Positions 8,974 to 18,197 of a DNA stretch of 64,000 nucleotides are shown here, piece by piece. Each line of letters starts with the position of its first letter. Positions within the stretch are counted from its first letter, which is position 1. Source of the stretch: Hyphomonas beringensis (lineage in GTDB: Bacteria > Pseudomonadota > Alphaproteobacteria > Caulobacterales > Hyphomonadaceae); assembly GCF_000682755.1 (NCBI RefSeq), contig NZ_AWFF01000054.1:1-64000 (forward strand), given 5' to 3'. Position numbers and translations under genes: made by a program. The notes below the pieces were generated by a model. It ran no database searches and was not told the DNA's origin. It saw only the letters and a program-made list of their open reading frames with translations.

Positions 8974-9792
8974 ATGAAGTTAGCGAATAAAGTTGCATTG
9001 ATAACCGGAGTAAGCCCAAACATCGGCGGCGGGATCGCTGAGGAGTTGTGGTCAGCTGGTGCCCGGATCGTTGCGGTAGATGCTGATGCGGACAATGCGA
9101 ATGATTGTGCTAACTACATAAATGCAAATGGCGGCGAGGCGCTGGCGCTGGTGTGCGACGTAACAGACGAAACGCAGGTTGTGCAGGCCGTTAACCGTGC
9201 AGCCGAACAGTTTGGTGGGATTGATATCCTCATAAATAACGCTGCCTTCTTTAACCAGAAGGGAGTGGTGGATATGAGCTATGCCGAATGGCAGGCTCAG
9301 ACAGGTGTCATCCTCGGTGGGGCATTCCTTTTTACCAAGTACGTCGCTTTGGCCATGATCGAAGCGGAGCGGCAGGGTAGCATGATCAACATCATCTCGA
9401 CTGCGGGCCATCAGGGGCAGCCGGGAAATGTCGCGTATTCGACATCGAAGATGGGGTTGATGAATTTCACGAATTCGGTAGCCATGGAACTTGCTCAGCA
9501 TGGGATCCGTGTAAACTCCCTCACGCCCACCGCGACGGACCCGGCTGAATCTGTTGAGCGGGCGCGCCGCTGGGGGCGCGATGTGTCTGAAGATCCGCAT
9601 ACGGCCCGGTTGATCGCTCAGTTTGCGAATCATATTCCGATGCAAAAACTGCCTAAACCCAGCGATTATGGTAAGGCAGCTGTTTTTCTGGCGTCTGACG
9701 ATGCCAGCATGATTACGGGTACCGATATAAGAGTGGATGCGGGCGCGGTGTCAAAATACTGGGCATGGGATCCTGCTTCGCGACACGAATAA
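8974..9792 (+). CDS. SDR-family oxidoreductase
   Basis: The 272-residue classical SDR has an NAD(P)-binding TGVSPNIGG motif at 11-19 (a variant of TGxxxGxG), NNAA at 88-91, and catalytic Ser142, Tyr155 and Lys159 (YSTSK). I chose the ATG at 8974 because AAGGTGG lies just before it. An in-frame ATG at 8953 would add seven residues with no better site. It follows the ACAD by 41 bases and is likely co-transcribed. It probably oxidises a hydroxyacyl-CoA or alcohol intermediate. Confidence 0.82.
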   Translation: MKLANKVALITGVSPNIGGGIAEELWSAGARIVAVDADADNANDCANYINANGGEALALVCDVTDETQVVQAVNRAAEQFGGIDILINNAAFFNQKGVVDMSYAEWQAQTGVILGGAFLFTKYVALAMIEAERQGSMINIISTAGHQGQPGNVAYSTSKMGLMNFTNSVAMELAQHGIRVNSLTPTATDPAESVERARRWGRDVSEDPHTARLIAQFANHIPMQKLPKPSDYGKAAVFLASDDASMITGTDIRVDAGAVSKYWAWDPASRHE

Positions 9793-9867
9793 TATAGTGG
9801 TGAGATAACGCTTCAACGCCCGGAAAAGGGGTGACGGGGAGGCGTTTTAGATGTAACAAGATAAAGC

Positions 9868-9879
9868 AAACGTACGTTT
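9868..9879. promoter_or_regulatory. 12-base palindrome upstream of the TonB receptor
   Basis: AAACGTACGTTT is a perfect palindrome about 95 bases before the receptor start. It is flanked by ATAAAGC, which also appears (reverse strand) next to the 6074-6086 word. Candidate operator; no biochemical support. Confidence 0.35.
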
Positions 9880-9908
9880 TAAAAATGGCGACGTATTGTT
9901 GAGTTGAG

Positions 9909-9925
9909 CCTTTGATATTCAAAGG
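9909..9925. promoter_or_regulatory. Inverted repeat at the TonB receptor promoter
   Basis: CCTTTGA and TCAAAGG flank a TAT spacer, and TATAAT follows at 9938-9943. The repeat sits where an operator over the -35 region would be expected if that -10 is used, although no well-spaced -35 hexamer is evident. Confidence 0.4.
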
Positions 9926-9973
9926 TGAGGCGCGGCGTATAATACAAAAGTTTTCTTAGGGAGGAAACAGAAC

Positions 9974-12334
9974 GTGAAAAAAAACACTAGAGCGATTGTA
10001 GGTAAGTCTGCAGCCTCAGTGCTGGTTCTCGGGTTCATGGCGATCGATCTTGTTGCGGTCGCACAGGAGACCGACGGGATGAGCGAAGCGACTGAAACAG
10101 CGCAAGCTGATCAGGACGAAACCAAGCAGCTTGGCGTTGTTTATGTTACTGCGCGTAAGCGCGAAGAACGTGAAATTGACGTTCCTGTTGCCATTTCGGC
10201 CATGCCAGCTGTTGAGATTGATCAACGAGGTCTCACGAACCTGACTGAGATATCCTCAGCGATCCCGGAACTGCGTATTTCGGAAAATACAATTGGTTAT
10301 GGCGGCAATCTGACCATGCGCGGTATTTCAAGCGCAACCAACACTGCGTCGGTTGATCAGGCCGTGACGGTCAACATCGACGGTGTGCCGGTATCATATG
10401 CCGGTGTCATCAAGCTTGGACAGTTTGACCTCGGACAGGTCGAAGTCCTGAAGGGGCCGCAGGCGCTCTTCTTCGGCAAGAACGCAACGGGGGGTATTGT
10501 CTCGCTGTCGTCTGCGTTGCCGACGGATGAACTCGATTACCGGCTGCGGGGCGAGTATGAATTCGAAGCTGAGCAATACGCTGGCGAAGCTTATATCTCC
10601 GGCCCGCTTTCGGAAGGGGTCAAAGGGCGCCTTGCCGTTAAGTATACCGATAGCAAGGGGTGGCTGGAAAATGTTGTCCCGGATCCTTCCGTCTTTCCGG
10701 GGGCTGTCCCCCCCAAAAACGACAAAGGACCGGCCACAGAAGAGTTTCTTGCCAAGGGCAGCTTGCTTATTGAGCCAAGCTCTGATTTCACGATCAAGTT
10801 TACCGGTGGCTATAGCGATACGGAAACTGAAGGAAACTACTTGCAGTCTCAGCGGATCTTTTGTCCGTATGGGCAGGCACAAGGTCCCTTCGGCTATCCT
10901 GGTCAGGATTGTAAGCTGAATAACGTTACGACTCAGGCTGACATGCCGGGCAGCTGGGCGAATTTTGATCCGCGTTACCCATCTGACGGTGTTCCCTATA
11001 CGAAAACGAAACAGTCGATCCTTGTTTCAGATATCGACTATCAAATTTCTGACGATATCTCATTCAACTCGATCACTGGATTTTATAATGTGAACCTGGA
11101 CGCGTCGGATCATGTTTCAAATGGCGCTATCCCGTTCGTGGGCTTTGCGACCAGCATTGAAAAAACGACGTATTCGCAAGAGTTCCGCTTGTCTAACGAT
11201 GCTTCGAATCGTTTCAACTGGATGCTGGGTCTTTTTCTGCAGGATGATGAGTATACTGAGAACCAGTCTACGGTTGTCGGCGTACTGGGTCCGAAAGCTG
11301 ACTTCCGCATTACGGGCGACACGGTGTCTCCATTCGTGCAGGTTGGCTTTGACCTGACGGATAAGCTTACCTTCACCGGAGGTGTGCGCTACACCGAGGA
11401 AACCAAGCAGCAGCATATCGGGACAGGGCAGTTCGAGGGGCAGTATCCCAGGGAGAAAAGTTTCTATAACTGGTCTCCGGAAGCGACGCTGTCATACGCG
11501 CTTACATCAAATGCCAATGTCTATGTGGCTTATAAAGAAGCCTACAAGTCTGGCGGTTTTCAGACAGAGCATGTTGCTATTCCCAGCGCTCTTAGTTCCG
11601 GAGCGCTTGTGAACAATGCGTTTGATGAGGAAAAGGCTGAGGGTTACGAAATCGGGGCGAAAGCCTATATGCTTGATCAGACACTGCGTGTGTCCGCAGC
11701 GGCTTACCACTTCGAGTACTCGGACCTGCAGCTCAGCAGTTTCGATTCTGAACTGGTGGCGAACATCATCCGCAATGTCGGTGCTGCTACGACCGAAGGC
11801 GTTGAGTTAGACTTTGAGTACCGTCCGGCGGCACTCGAAGGTTTCTGGATCAATGGTGCGGTTGCATACAATGACGCGACTTACGACGAGTACACACCAT
11901 CCTGCTATAATGGGCAGACCGCTGCGTTGGGGTGCGATATTGCAAACGATACGACGGACCTGGCCGGAAAGCACTTGCCGCGAGCACCCAAGTGGGGTGT
12001 GACACTTAGCGGGGCATACGAAGGTTCTCTCAGTTCTGCGCTCGACTATCGCGTCAATGCGGGGCTCCAGTACAGTGATGAATACGAAGGTAACTCAGAT
12101 GCCATCCCGAACTCCAAAGATGATGGTTATGTATCGCTTGATGCCGGCTTTGCTATCATGGACAAGGAGCAGGTATGGGAGCTCGCTCTGATAGGGCGTA
12201 ACCTCTCAGATGAATACTGGATTGCAAGTTCCTATCAGGTGCCGGTTACGGGCAGTGCTACGAGGCTGTCGGACATCGCAGCGACGGTCAATCGTGGACG
12301 GCAAGTCATGCTTCGTCTGACGTACCATCCATAA
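9974..12334 (+). CDS. TonB-dependent outer-membrane receptor
   Basis: The 786-residue receptor begins at GTG after a strong GGGAGGAAA site. A signal peptide (basic MKKNTR, hydrophobic stretch to about residue 30, predicted cut after AVA) leads into a TonB-box-like VVYVTARKREE, a plug domain (about 45-170, with the typical VEVLKGPQALFFGKNATGGIV block) and a long beta-barrel. It would import a bulky or scarce substrate across the outer membrane, energised by TonB-ExbB-ExbD. The chain ends RLTYHP, so the usual terminal phenylalanine of outer-membrane barrels is missing. It stands alone between a promoter and a strong terminator. Confidence 0.93.
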   Translation: MKKNTRAIVGKSAASVLVLGFMAIDLVAVAQETDGMSEATETAQADQDETKQLGVVYVTARKREEREIDVPVAISAMPAVEIDQRGLTNLTEISSAIPELRISENTIGYGGNLTMRGISSATNTASVDQAVTVNIDGVPVSYAGVIKLGQFDLGQVEVLKGPQALFFGKNATGGIVSLSSALPTDELDYRLRGEYEFEAEQYAGEAYISGPLSEGVKGRLAVKYTDSKGWLENVVPDPSVFPGAVPPKNDKGPATEEFLAKGSLLIEPSSDFTIKFTGGYSDTETEGNYLQSQRIFCPYGQAQGPFGYPGQDCKLNNVTTQADMPGSWANFDPRYPSDGVPYTKTKQSILVSDIDYQISDDISFNSITGFYNVNLDASDHVSNGAIPFVGFATSIEKTTYSQEFRLSNDASNRFNWMLGLFLQDDEYTENQSTVVGVLGPKADFRITGDTVSPFVQVGFDLTDKLTFTGGVRYTEETKQQHIGTGQFEGQYPREKSFYNWSPEATLSYALTSNANVYVAYKEAYKSGGFQTEHVAIPSALSSGALVNNAFDEEKAEGYEIGAKAYMLDQTLRVSAAAYHFEYSDLQLSSFDSELVANIIRNVGAATTEGVELDFEYRPAALEGFWINGAVAYNDATYDEYTPSCYNGQTAALGCDIANDTTDLAGKHLPRAPKWGVTLSGAYEGSLSSALDYRVNAGLQYSDEYEGNSDAIPNSKDDGYVSLDAGFAIMDKEQVWELALIGRNLSDEYWIASSYQVPVTGSATRLSDIAATVNRGRQVMLRLTYHP

Positions 12335-12367
12335 TGCGGATATGTCACTGAAGTGATCTTCAATAGC

Positions 12368-12397
12368 GGAGGCGGCTGTGTGCCGCCTCCTTTTTTT
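12368..12397 (+). terminator. Intrinsic terminator of the TonB receptor gene
   Basis: GGAGGCGGC (12368-12376) and GCCGCCTCC (12382-12390) form a perfect nine-base-pair stem around a five-base loop, followed by seven T (12391-12397). Confidence 0.92.
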
Positions 12398-12421
12398 AGA
12401 TAGAAATATGGGTGAACAATC

Positions 12422-13444
12422 ATGAAAGCAGCAGTTTTAGAGAAACGGGGCCGCGACGGGCTGAAGATTATGGATGTGCCCGACCCCATACGTAAGCCGG
12501 GGGAAGCTGTGATGCGGGTCCGTGCGAGCTCTCTAAATCGTGTCGACGCTTACATGCGGGACAACGGCCAGGGTATTACACACGAACTACCGATTATTCT
12601 TGGCGTCGATGGGGCAGGCGAGATCGTGGAAAGTGGTCCCGGCAGTCACTTGAAGCCTGGCCAGAGAGTTATGCTCTTCTCGTATGAGTTCTGCCAGGAA
12701 TGCCGTTATTGTCTTGCAGGAGAGCAGCCGCTTTGCCTGAAGGCTAAAATTTCTGGTGAACATCGTGATGGTAGTTTTGCCGAGTATGTCTCTATGCCCG
12801 AGCGCTGTTTTCTGCCGCTTCCTGATGAGATCAGTTTTGAACACGCTGGTATTCTGCCTGCGGCTTACAACACGGCCTATCGGATGCTGTTTGGTAAGCG
12901 AGCGCTTTTGCCGGGCGAGACTGTTTTGATCGTCGGTGCTGGCGGCGGTGTTTCTGTCGCCTGTATTCAGTTAGCAAAGCATATTGGCGCGCGTGTACTT
13001 GTCACTACGTCCAATGAGGACAAGCTCAGTAAGGCTGCAGAGATTGGGGCAGATGCTGGCGTAAATTACAGAACTGAGCCGGTGAGCCGGCGAATCCTTG
13101 AGCTGACGAACGGCGAAGGCGTCGATATGGTGATCGACAGTGTCGGGGAGGCAAGCTGGGGCGAGTCCCTGCGTTCGTTGCGGCGCGGTGGACGGATTAT
13201 CAGTTGCGGGGCAACGACTGGAGGAAATCCGCCGGTTGAGCTGCAACGCATGTTTATTCGCCAATTGGAGCTTTATGGATCGACTGGCGGCAATATGGAA
13301 GAGGCCCGGCGGTTGTTATCACTCGTCGCAAATAGCGGCCTGCAGCCCGTCATCGACAGTCAGTTCGGGCTGAGTGATATCGCATTGGCCTATGACCGGC
13401 TGGAGGCGCCAGAGCGCTTCGGTAAGGTTTCACTCATTATCTAG
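12422..13444 (+). CDS. Zinc-containing alcohol dehydrogenase-like MDR
   Basis: The 340-residue medium-chain dehydrogenase/reductase carries a structural zinc set C-x2-C-x2-C-x7-C (Cys91, 94, 97, 105) and a Rossmann motif VGAGGGV near 171. The catalytic-zinc ligands of classical alcohol dehydrogenases are not clear, and the region before Gly61 reads NRVDAYMRDNGQ as in quinone-oxidoreductase-like members. Substrate unknown; alcohol, aldehyde or enoyl reduction are all possible. It starts 87 bases after the receptor stop, just past that gene's terminator, and ends at a convergent hairpin. Confidence 0.8.
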   Translation: MKAAVLEKRGRDGLKIMDVPDPIRKPGEAVMRVRASSLNRVDAYMRDNGQGITHELPIILGVDGAGEIVESGPGSHLKPGQRVMLFSYEFCQECRYCLAGEQPLCLKAKISGEHRDGSFAEYVSMPERCFLPLPDEISFEHAGILPAAYNTAYRMLFGKRALLPGETVLIVGAGGGVSVACIQLAKHIGARVLVTTSNEDKLSKAAEIGADAGVNYRTEPVSRRILELTNGEGVDMVIDSVGEASWGESLRSLRRGGRIISCGATTGGNPPVELQRMFIRQLELYGSTGGNMEEARRLLSLVANSGLQPVIDSQFGLSDIALAYDRLEAPERFGKVSLII

Positions 13445-13471
13445 GTATGACTTTGAGGCCAAAGAGTGGTT

Positions 13472-13496
13472 CGGCCTGCCTCTCAGAGGCAGGCCG
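13472..13496. terminator. Bidirectional hairpin between convergent genes
   Basis: CGGCCTGCCTC (13472-13482) and GAGGCAGGCCG (13486-13496) are perfect inverted repeats around a three-base loop, between the plus-strand MDR and the minus-strand synthetase. The plus-side T tract is poor (ATTCTTTTC), so termination is likely but not certain. Confidence 0.6.
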
Positions 13497-13646
13497 CTGG
13501 ATTCTTTTCGCTCGGCTTTGCTGACACGGCAGGGATCGGTGGTCTGGCCATGGCGGTGAACTGCCAGCAGCAAGTTCAACCTTGCCACCGTCGCACTGGC
13601 TTGAGATCTCGGGCCTCAGATTACCAACATCAAATCCGAACAGCTT

Positions 13647-15203
13647 TCACCCGGCTATGTCAGGATAAGCTTTCTTGTCTTGATTCCAGTACCCGTCGCG
13701 TAAAACCCGTTTATATAGTTTGCCGGTTGGCAGTCTTGGTAGCTCCGGCATGAAGTCGATTTGCTTTGGCAATTTGATCCGGCCGAGTTGAGACAGAACA
13801 TGTTCTTGAATTTCAGATGCCAGGTCTTCACCGGCGTCGGACATTTCGAGTGGCTGGACGACTGCAACCAGGCGTTCGCCGAGGTCAGGGTCCGGGGCTC
13901 CAACAACTGCGACGTCGGCAACACGCGGGTGGGTTACGATCACATCTTCGATTTCTTGAGGATAGATATTCACGCCTCCGGAAATGATCATGAAACTCTT
14001 GCGATCAGTCAGATAGAGGTAACCATCTTCGTCCAACCAGCCGATGTCACCAAGCGTACTCCATCCTTTTTCATTATAGGACGTTTCTGTTTTTGCTTCA
14101 TCCTTGTGGTAGCTGAATTGACTGCCACCTTCGAAATAGATCGCTCCTTCTTTCCGTGGTGGGAGCTCTTGGCCATCGTCCGCCAGGATATGAACGGTTC
14201 CGAATTTGGCTTGTCCCACTGACCCTTTGTGTTCGAGCCATTCCTGCGGGGTTATAATTGTCATTCCATTGAATTCGGTGCCGGAATAATATTCGTGGAT
14301 AATAGGCCCCCACCAATCAATCATTTGTTCCTTGATTTGGACCGGACAGGGCGCAGCAGCATGAATGGCCAATTTGTGAGATGAGAGGTCATACTTCTGG
14401 CGGTCAGCGGCAGGAAGCTTCAGCATACGGATAAAGTGCGTCGGGACCCATTGCGAATGCGTCACTTTTTCCTGCTCGATCAACTTCAATGAAAGTTCTG
14501 GGTCGAACTTCTCCATTACGACCACTGTGCCACCAAGCTTCATGGCGCTCAGACTCCAGCGAAGAGGTGCCGCGTGGTAGAGCGGAGCAGGCGACAGATA
14601 CACCATATCTGGGGTGAAACCGAAACGGACTATGCCAAGATCGGTTAAAGAGTCCATCTCTTCGATCGAGGTGTCCGGGAGGTCAAATTTGACGCCCTTC
14701 GGACGGCCGGTCGTGCCGGATGAATACAGCATCGGTGCGCCCATGCTCTCATCCGAGATCGGTGTTTCGGGGTGAGCATTACGCTCGGCGAGATAGTCGC
14801 GCGCACCTTCATTCGGCCCATCGACGACAAAGACAATCAGGTCGGAATTTTCCGCAGCGATTTCGAGCGCCGTTGAGAGCATTTTGCCAGAGGTGAAAAG
14901 GATTTTGGCGTCAGAATCTCCGACAATGTAGCCAGCCTCCTTGGCCGATAGGTGGGTGGAGATACCGGTAAAGTAGATACCGGCACGTTCCGCTGCGAGG
15001 GCAATCTCGAAATAGCGCGGATGATTTTCCAGAAGAATGGCAATAACGTCACCTCTTTTTAGACCGCACTTCCGCAGAAGATGGGCGCACTGATTTGACC
15101 GTTTTTCCAGTTCTGAAAAAGTCACCGACTCGCCGCTTGGAAGCAGTTTGTAGGCAGTTTTTTCCGGTGTCTGGTTTGCGTGATTATGAACGTGTAGAAG
15201 CAT
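13647..15203 (-). CDS. AMP-dependent acyl-CoA synthetase
   Basis: The 518-residue adenylate-forming ligase has the phosphate loop YSSGTTGRPKG at 160-170, the hinge region SGGVNIYPQEIEDVI and the catalytic lysine near 495 (LPTGKLYKRVLR). Its closest feel is the FadD13/FadD3-like group used for bulky alicyclic or steroid-derived acids, but that is an impression rather than a measured assignment. An AGGAAAG site lies about 13 bases before the ATG. It follows acetoacetate-CoA ligase on the same strand after 123 bases. Confidence 0.85.
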   Translation of the reverse strand: MLLHVHNHANQTPEKTAYKLLPSGESVTFSELEKRSNQCAHLLRKCGLKRGDVIAILLENHPRYFEIALAAERAGIYFTGISTHLSAKEAGYIVGDSDAKILFTSGKMLSTALEIAAENSDLIVFVVDGPNEGARDYLAERNAHPETPISDESMGAPMLYSSGTTGRPKGVKFDLPDTSIEEMDSLTDLGIVRFGFTPDMVYLSPAPLYHAAPLRWSLSAMKLGGTVVVMEKFDPELSLKLIEQEKVTHSQWVPTHFIRMLKLPAADRQKYDLSSHKLAIHAAAPCPVQIKEQMIDWWGPIIHEYYSGTEFNGMTIITPQEWLEHKGSVGQAKFGTVHILADDGQELPPRKEGAIYFEGGSQFSYHKDEAKTETSYNEKGWSTLGDIGWLDEDGYLYLTDRKSFMIISGGVNIYPQEIEDVIVTHPRVADVAVVGAPDPDLGERLVAVVQPLEMSDAGEDLASEIQEHVLSQLGRIKLPKQIDFMPELPRLPTGKLYKRVLRDGYWNQDKKAYPDIAG

Positions 15204-15326
15204 GCTGAATTGTTCACTTTCCTAATTGAGATGAAGTCCGAAAAGCTGCGGCCTTCATGGGCGGATCAGCGGTGCCGCCCCTTGGGGTGGCGGTCTGTGT
15301 TAGTTGCTTGGGGTCGTGCTGTTAGG

Positions 15327-17363
15327 TCAAAGATTGTTAGTCGAGAAATTTCTGAACCATTCCAGCGAAGATGCATCTCTTAGCATTTGGGGGTCTGCAA
15401 CGCTCTCAAATGGTGCGCCTTCGAGCAGGCGCCGGACAGGGACTTCCAGACGCTTCCCGGTGATGGTGTAGGGGATCACTGGAGCCTCGATAATCCGGTC
15501 AGGAACATGTCGTGGGCTATTTTCCGATTTCAGGGCATGGCGGATTTGATCACAAAGTTTGCCGGAGAACGTCTCTCCTTGCGCGAGCTGCAGGAACAGG
15601 ATGATCTGGTCTTCCAGGCAAACGACTAGAGAGTCTTCCACATCAGGAATATCCTCGAGTGTGCGGTATATCTCTGCGGTTCCTATACGGACGCCATTTC
15701 TATTGAGTGTCGCGTCAGAGCGACCGAAGATGTAGATCCCGCCACGATCATTGATCATACAAAGATCGCCTTGCTGCCAAGTGCCTGGATAGGTACTGAA
15801 ATAACTATCCCGATAACGCTTGTCATTTGGATCGTTCCAGAAGCCTAGCGGCATGGAGGGGGAAGGTGAGCGGATCACGAGTTCACCTGTTTCATTTCTG
15901 AGGCTGCTGCCATCTTCTGAAAGACAGTCAACATGGATGCCCAAGGCAGCGCCCTGAATTTCTCCGGCATAGACAGGTGATAGTGAAACACCTCCTGCAA
16001 TTGTACTGCAGAGATCGGTGCCGCCTGTCTGAGATGTAACCCAAAGGTCGTCTTTCACATTCTCGTAAAACCAACTGAAGGTTTCTGGCGTTGAGGGCGC
16101 ACCTCCCAGAACAATCATCTCCAGCTTTTCCATATTGAAGTCTGTCGCAGGCACGACGCCGACAGCAGACATTTTTTGCACAAGGCCGGGACTGAACCCA
16201 AGAGCGGTTACGCCGGCTTCTTCGCTCATTTGCCAGAGAGCGGCCGCATCCGGGTAAACCGGACTGCCATCGTAGATGACGATGCTGCTGCCAGTAAGCA
16301 GTGTACAGATGAGGGAGTTCCAAACCATCCAGCTTGTTGTGGTGTAGAAAAAGATTGTCGAATTTGGAGTGAGCTCGGCGGAAAAGTGCTGAGCTTTGAG
16401 GTGCTCGAGGAGGATGCCGACATGGCTCTGGACAATCGCCTTGGGCAAACCGGTTGTGCCGGAAGAAAAGAGGATCCAGAGCGGGTGATCGTGAGCGACC
16501 TGCTCGAATTCGAACGGGCGATCTGTTGGAAGCGTTGTGTTGAGCAGGCTTTCCCAGGAATGCGATGTGATGTTTCCGGTCGATGCAGTTCCGGTCTCGC
16601 CGCCAGGGATATGTACGACGTGTTCCAGACTTGGTATGGCGTCGATGATAGTACTGAGGTTTTCGCGCTTGTCCCTTACGGCCCCGTTAAACCTGTATTC
16701 TGGCGTAGCGAAGATGAGTTTTGGTTCCAACTGTCCGAACCGGTCGATTACGGTCTTCGCGCCGAACTCAGGAGATGCGGAAGAAAAGACCGCACCGATT
16801 GCGGTAGATGCAAGTAGTGAAATTACGGCTTCAACCGTGTTCGGAAGGTAGCAAATAACCCGGTCCCCCGGCTGAATGCCGAGTTTCCGGAGAGCCGTTG
16901 CAAGCCTTCGGACGGAGTCGCCGAGCTCAGACCATGAAACTTCCTGCATTGGCGCGTCTTCTGAAAATGCAAAGATCGCCGTGCTCTCAGGTGCCGTTCT
17001 CTCATGACGAAGGGCATTCTGGCTGAAATTCAGGCGTGCACCTTCAAACCAAATCGCACCTGGCATATTCCGTGTTGAAACAACCTGATCATAACGCCGT
17101 TCGGCCTCGACATCGAAGTGATCCCAAATAGCCGACCAAAAGCCCTCCAGGTCAGATACGGACCAATTCCAGAGCGCATCATAACCGGTAAAATCGAGTT
17201 TTCTTTCCTGCTTGAGCCACTTCATGAAGCGCATCAGGTTTGAATTTTGAATCCTTTCCTGGGATGGTGCCCATAGGCATTCCCCCCAATCTGTTACGAT
17301 TGGAGCGGGATTTTTCAGACCCTGACTAAGGGCAGCAGATCTGCCAGTCTGCGACTTCGTCAT
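15327..17363 (-). CDS. Acetoacetate-CoA ligase
   Basis: The 678-residue protein matches acetoacetyl-CoA synthetase in length and layout: an acetyl-CoA-synthetase-type N-terminal cap (PGAIWFEGARLNFSQNAL at 101-118), the phosphate loop SSGTTGLPK at 300-308 and a C-terminal TGKRLEVPVRRLL with the adenylation lysine. It activates acetoacetate to acetoacetyl-CoA for thiolysis. I chose the ATG at 17363 because GGGAGGG precedes it; the frame is open for 39 more codons upstream without a comparable site. A role in salvaging acetoacetate from ring or side-chain breakdown, or from PHB turnover, is possible. Confidence 0.88.
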   Translation of the reverse strand: MTKSQTGRSAALSQGLKNPAPIVTDWGECLWAPSQERIQNSNLMRFMKWLKQERKLDFTGYDALWNWSVSDLEGFWSAIWDHFDVEAERRYDQVVSTRNMPGAIWFEGARLNFSQNALRHERTAPESTAIFAFSEDAPMQEVSWSELGDSVRRLATALRKLGIQPGDRVICYLPNTVEAVISLLASTAIGAVFSSASPEFGAKTVIDRFGQLEPKLIFATPEYRFNGAVRDKRENLSTIIDAIPSLEHVVHIPGGETGTASTGNITSHSWESLLNTTLPTDRPFEFEQVAHDHPLWILFSSGTTGLPKAIVQSHVGILLEHLKAQHFSAELTPNSTIFFYTTTSWMVWNSLICTLLTGSSIVIYDGSPVYPDAAALWQMSEEAGVTALGFSPGLVQKMSAVGVVPATDFNMEKLEMIVLGGAPSTPETFSWFYENVKDDLWVTSQTGGTDLCSTIAGGVSLSPVYAGEIQGAALGIHVDCLSEDGSSLRNETGELVIRSPSPSMPLGFWNDPNDKRYRDSYFSTYPGTWQQGDLCMINDRGGIYIFGRSDATLNRNGVRIGTAEIYRTLEDIPDVEDSLVVCLEDQIILFLQLAQGETFSGKLCDQIRHALKSENSPRHVPDRIIEAPVIPYTITGKRLEVPVRRLLEGAPFESVADPQMLRDASSLEWFRNFSTNNL

Positions 17364-17538
17364 TATTCCCTCCCTATTATTGTGACTGTTGCCAGTTTCT
17401 TGTGGCTTCAGATTATCCGGGGTGTTTTGACCGCGTAAAGGTATTGCCATTGAAGCGAAGGTCTCCCCAGGCCGTCGCATTCGAGGAAATTCCCGTTATG
17501 TGAGAAAATTTGGGCCTAGCCAGATTTGGCTTCAGGGT

Positions 17539-18192
17539 TCACTTCTCCTTGCCTGTAGTTTTCATGATCTCGGACGCGGCCACTCTATCGGCGATCGATG
17601 GCCATTCGTGTCCACCTTCATGAGGCAGCCATGTCAGCGGAACGCCATCTCGTTTGAGTTTGTCGGCTGTTGCCTGTGCATCAGCGAAATGAAGAACGGG
17701 ATCGTTTTTGCCGTGGGTCCATACGACTGGAACAGCATTATGCTGTGCGCCGGGGGGATATTGCTCAAGCAAGTGAGGCATGATCCTGGCTGATCCAAGC
17801 ACACAAAGCTGCATTTTTTCAGGATGCTCGAGATAGAGGTGAGAGGCCATCACTCCGCCTTGCCCGAACCCCATGACGATGAGGGGGAGGTTTGCGTCAC
17901 ACGTATTGAAGAAATTCGCGATCGCAGCCCGGCTCGTGCTTTCCTGTGCAAGATTTGGCTGCGGCGGCCCTGCTTCACCAGGTGTGATTTCAAACCAGGC
18001 GCAACCGCGCTCTGACGGGCTTCCAACGGGCACGGGGCCGTGCAATGCAAATACGCGAACGTCATCAGGGATGGCACCCTTCATAGCTTGATAGGCGATC
18101 TCGGCTGTGTGCCCAAAGCCGTGTAGCAGGATGAGATTGGCCTTCGCGTCAGAGGGCGATGCACCATAGATGGTGTGGTCGAGGTCGGACAT
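17539..18192 (-). CDS. Carboxylesterase/phospholipase-like alpha/beta hydrolase lacking the serine nucleophile
   Basis: The 217-residue protein has the compact fold of the carboxylesterase/phospholipase family: LLHGFGHT near the start, the elbow at 108-112, Asp164 in HGKNDPV and His195 in EGGHEW. In relatives the elbow reads G-F-S-Q-G. Here it reads GFGQG, with the codon GGG where serine should be, so the nucleophile is glycine while Asp and His remain. It may be inactive, a binding protein or use another mechanism. It lies 5 bases downstream of the MDR gene and is probably co-translated. Confidence 0.8.
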   Translation of the reverse strand: MSDLDHTIYGASPSDAKANLILLHGFGHTAEIAYQAMKGAIPDDVRVFALHGPVPVGSPSERGCAWFEITPGEAGPPQPNLAQESTSRAAIANFFNTCDANLPLIVMGFGQGGVMASHLYLEHPEKMQLCVLGSARIMPHLLEQYPPGAQHNAVPVVWTHGKNDPVLHFADAQATADKLKRDGVPLTWLPHEGGHEWPSIADRVAASEIMKTTGKEK

Positions 18193-18197
18193 CTGGA

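Noticed and set aside
15250-15300. CCGCCACCCC/GGGGCGG hairpin between acetoacetate-CoA ligase and the synthetase
   Set aside because: The stem has a bulge and no T tract on either strand, so termination is not supported.
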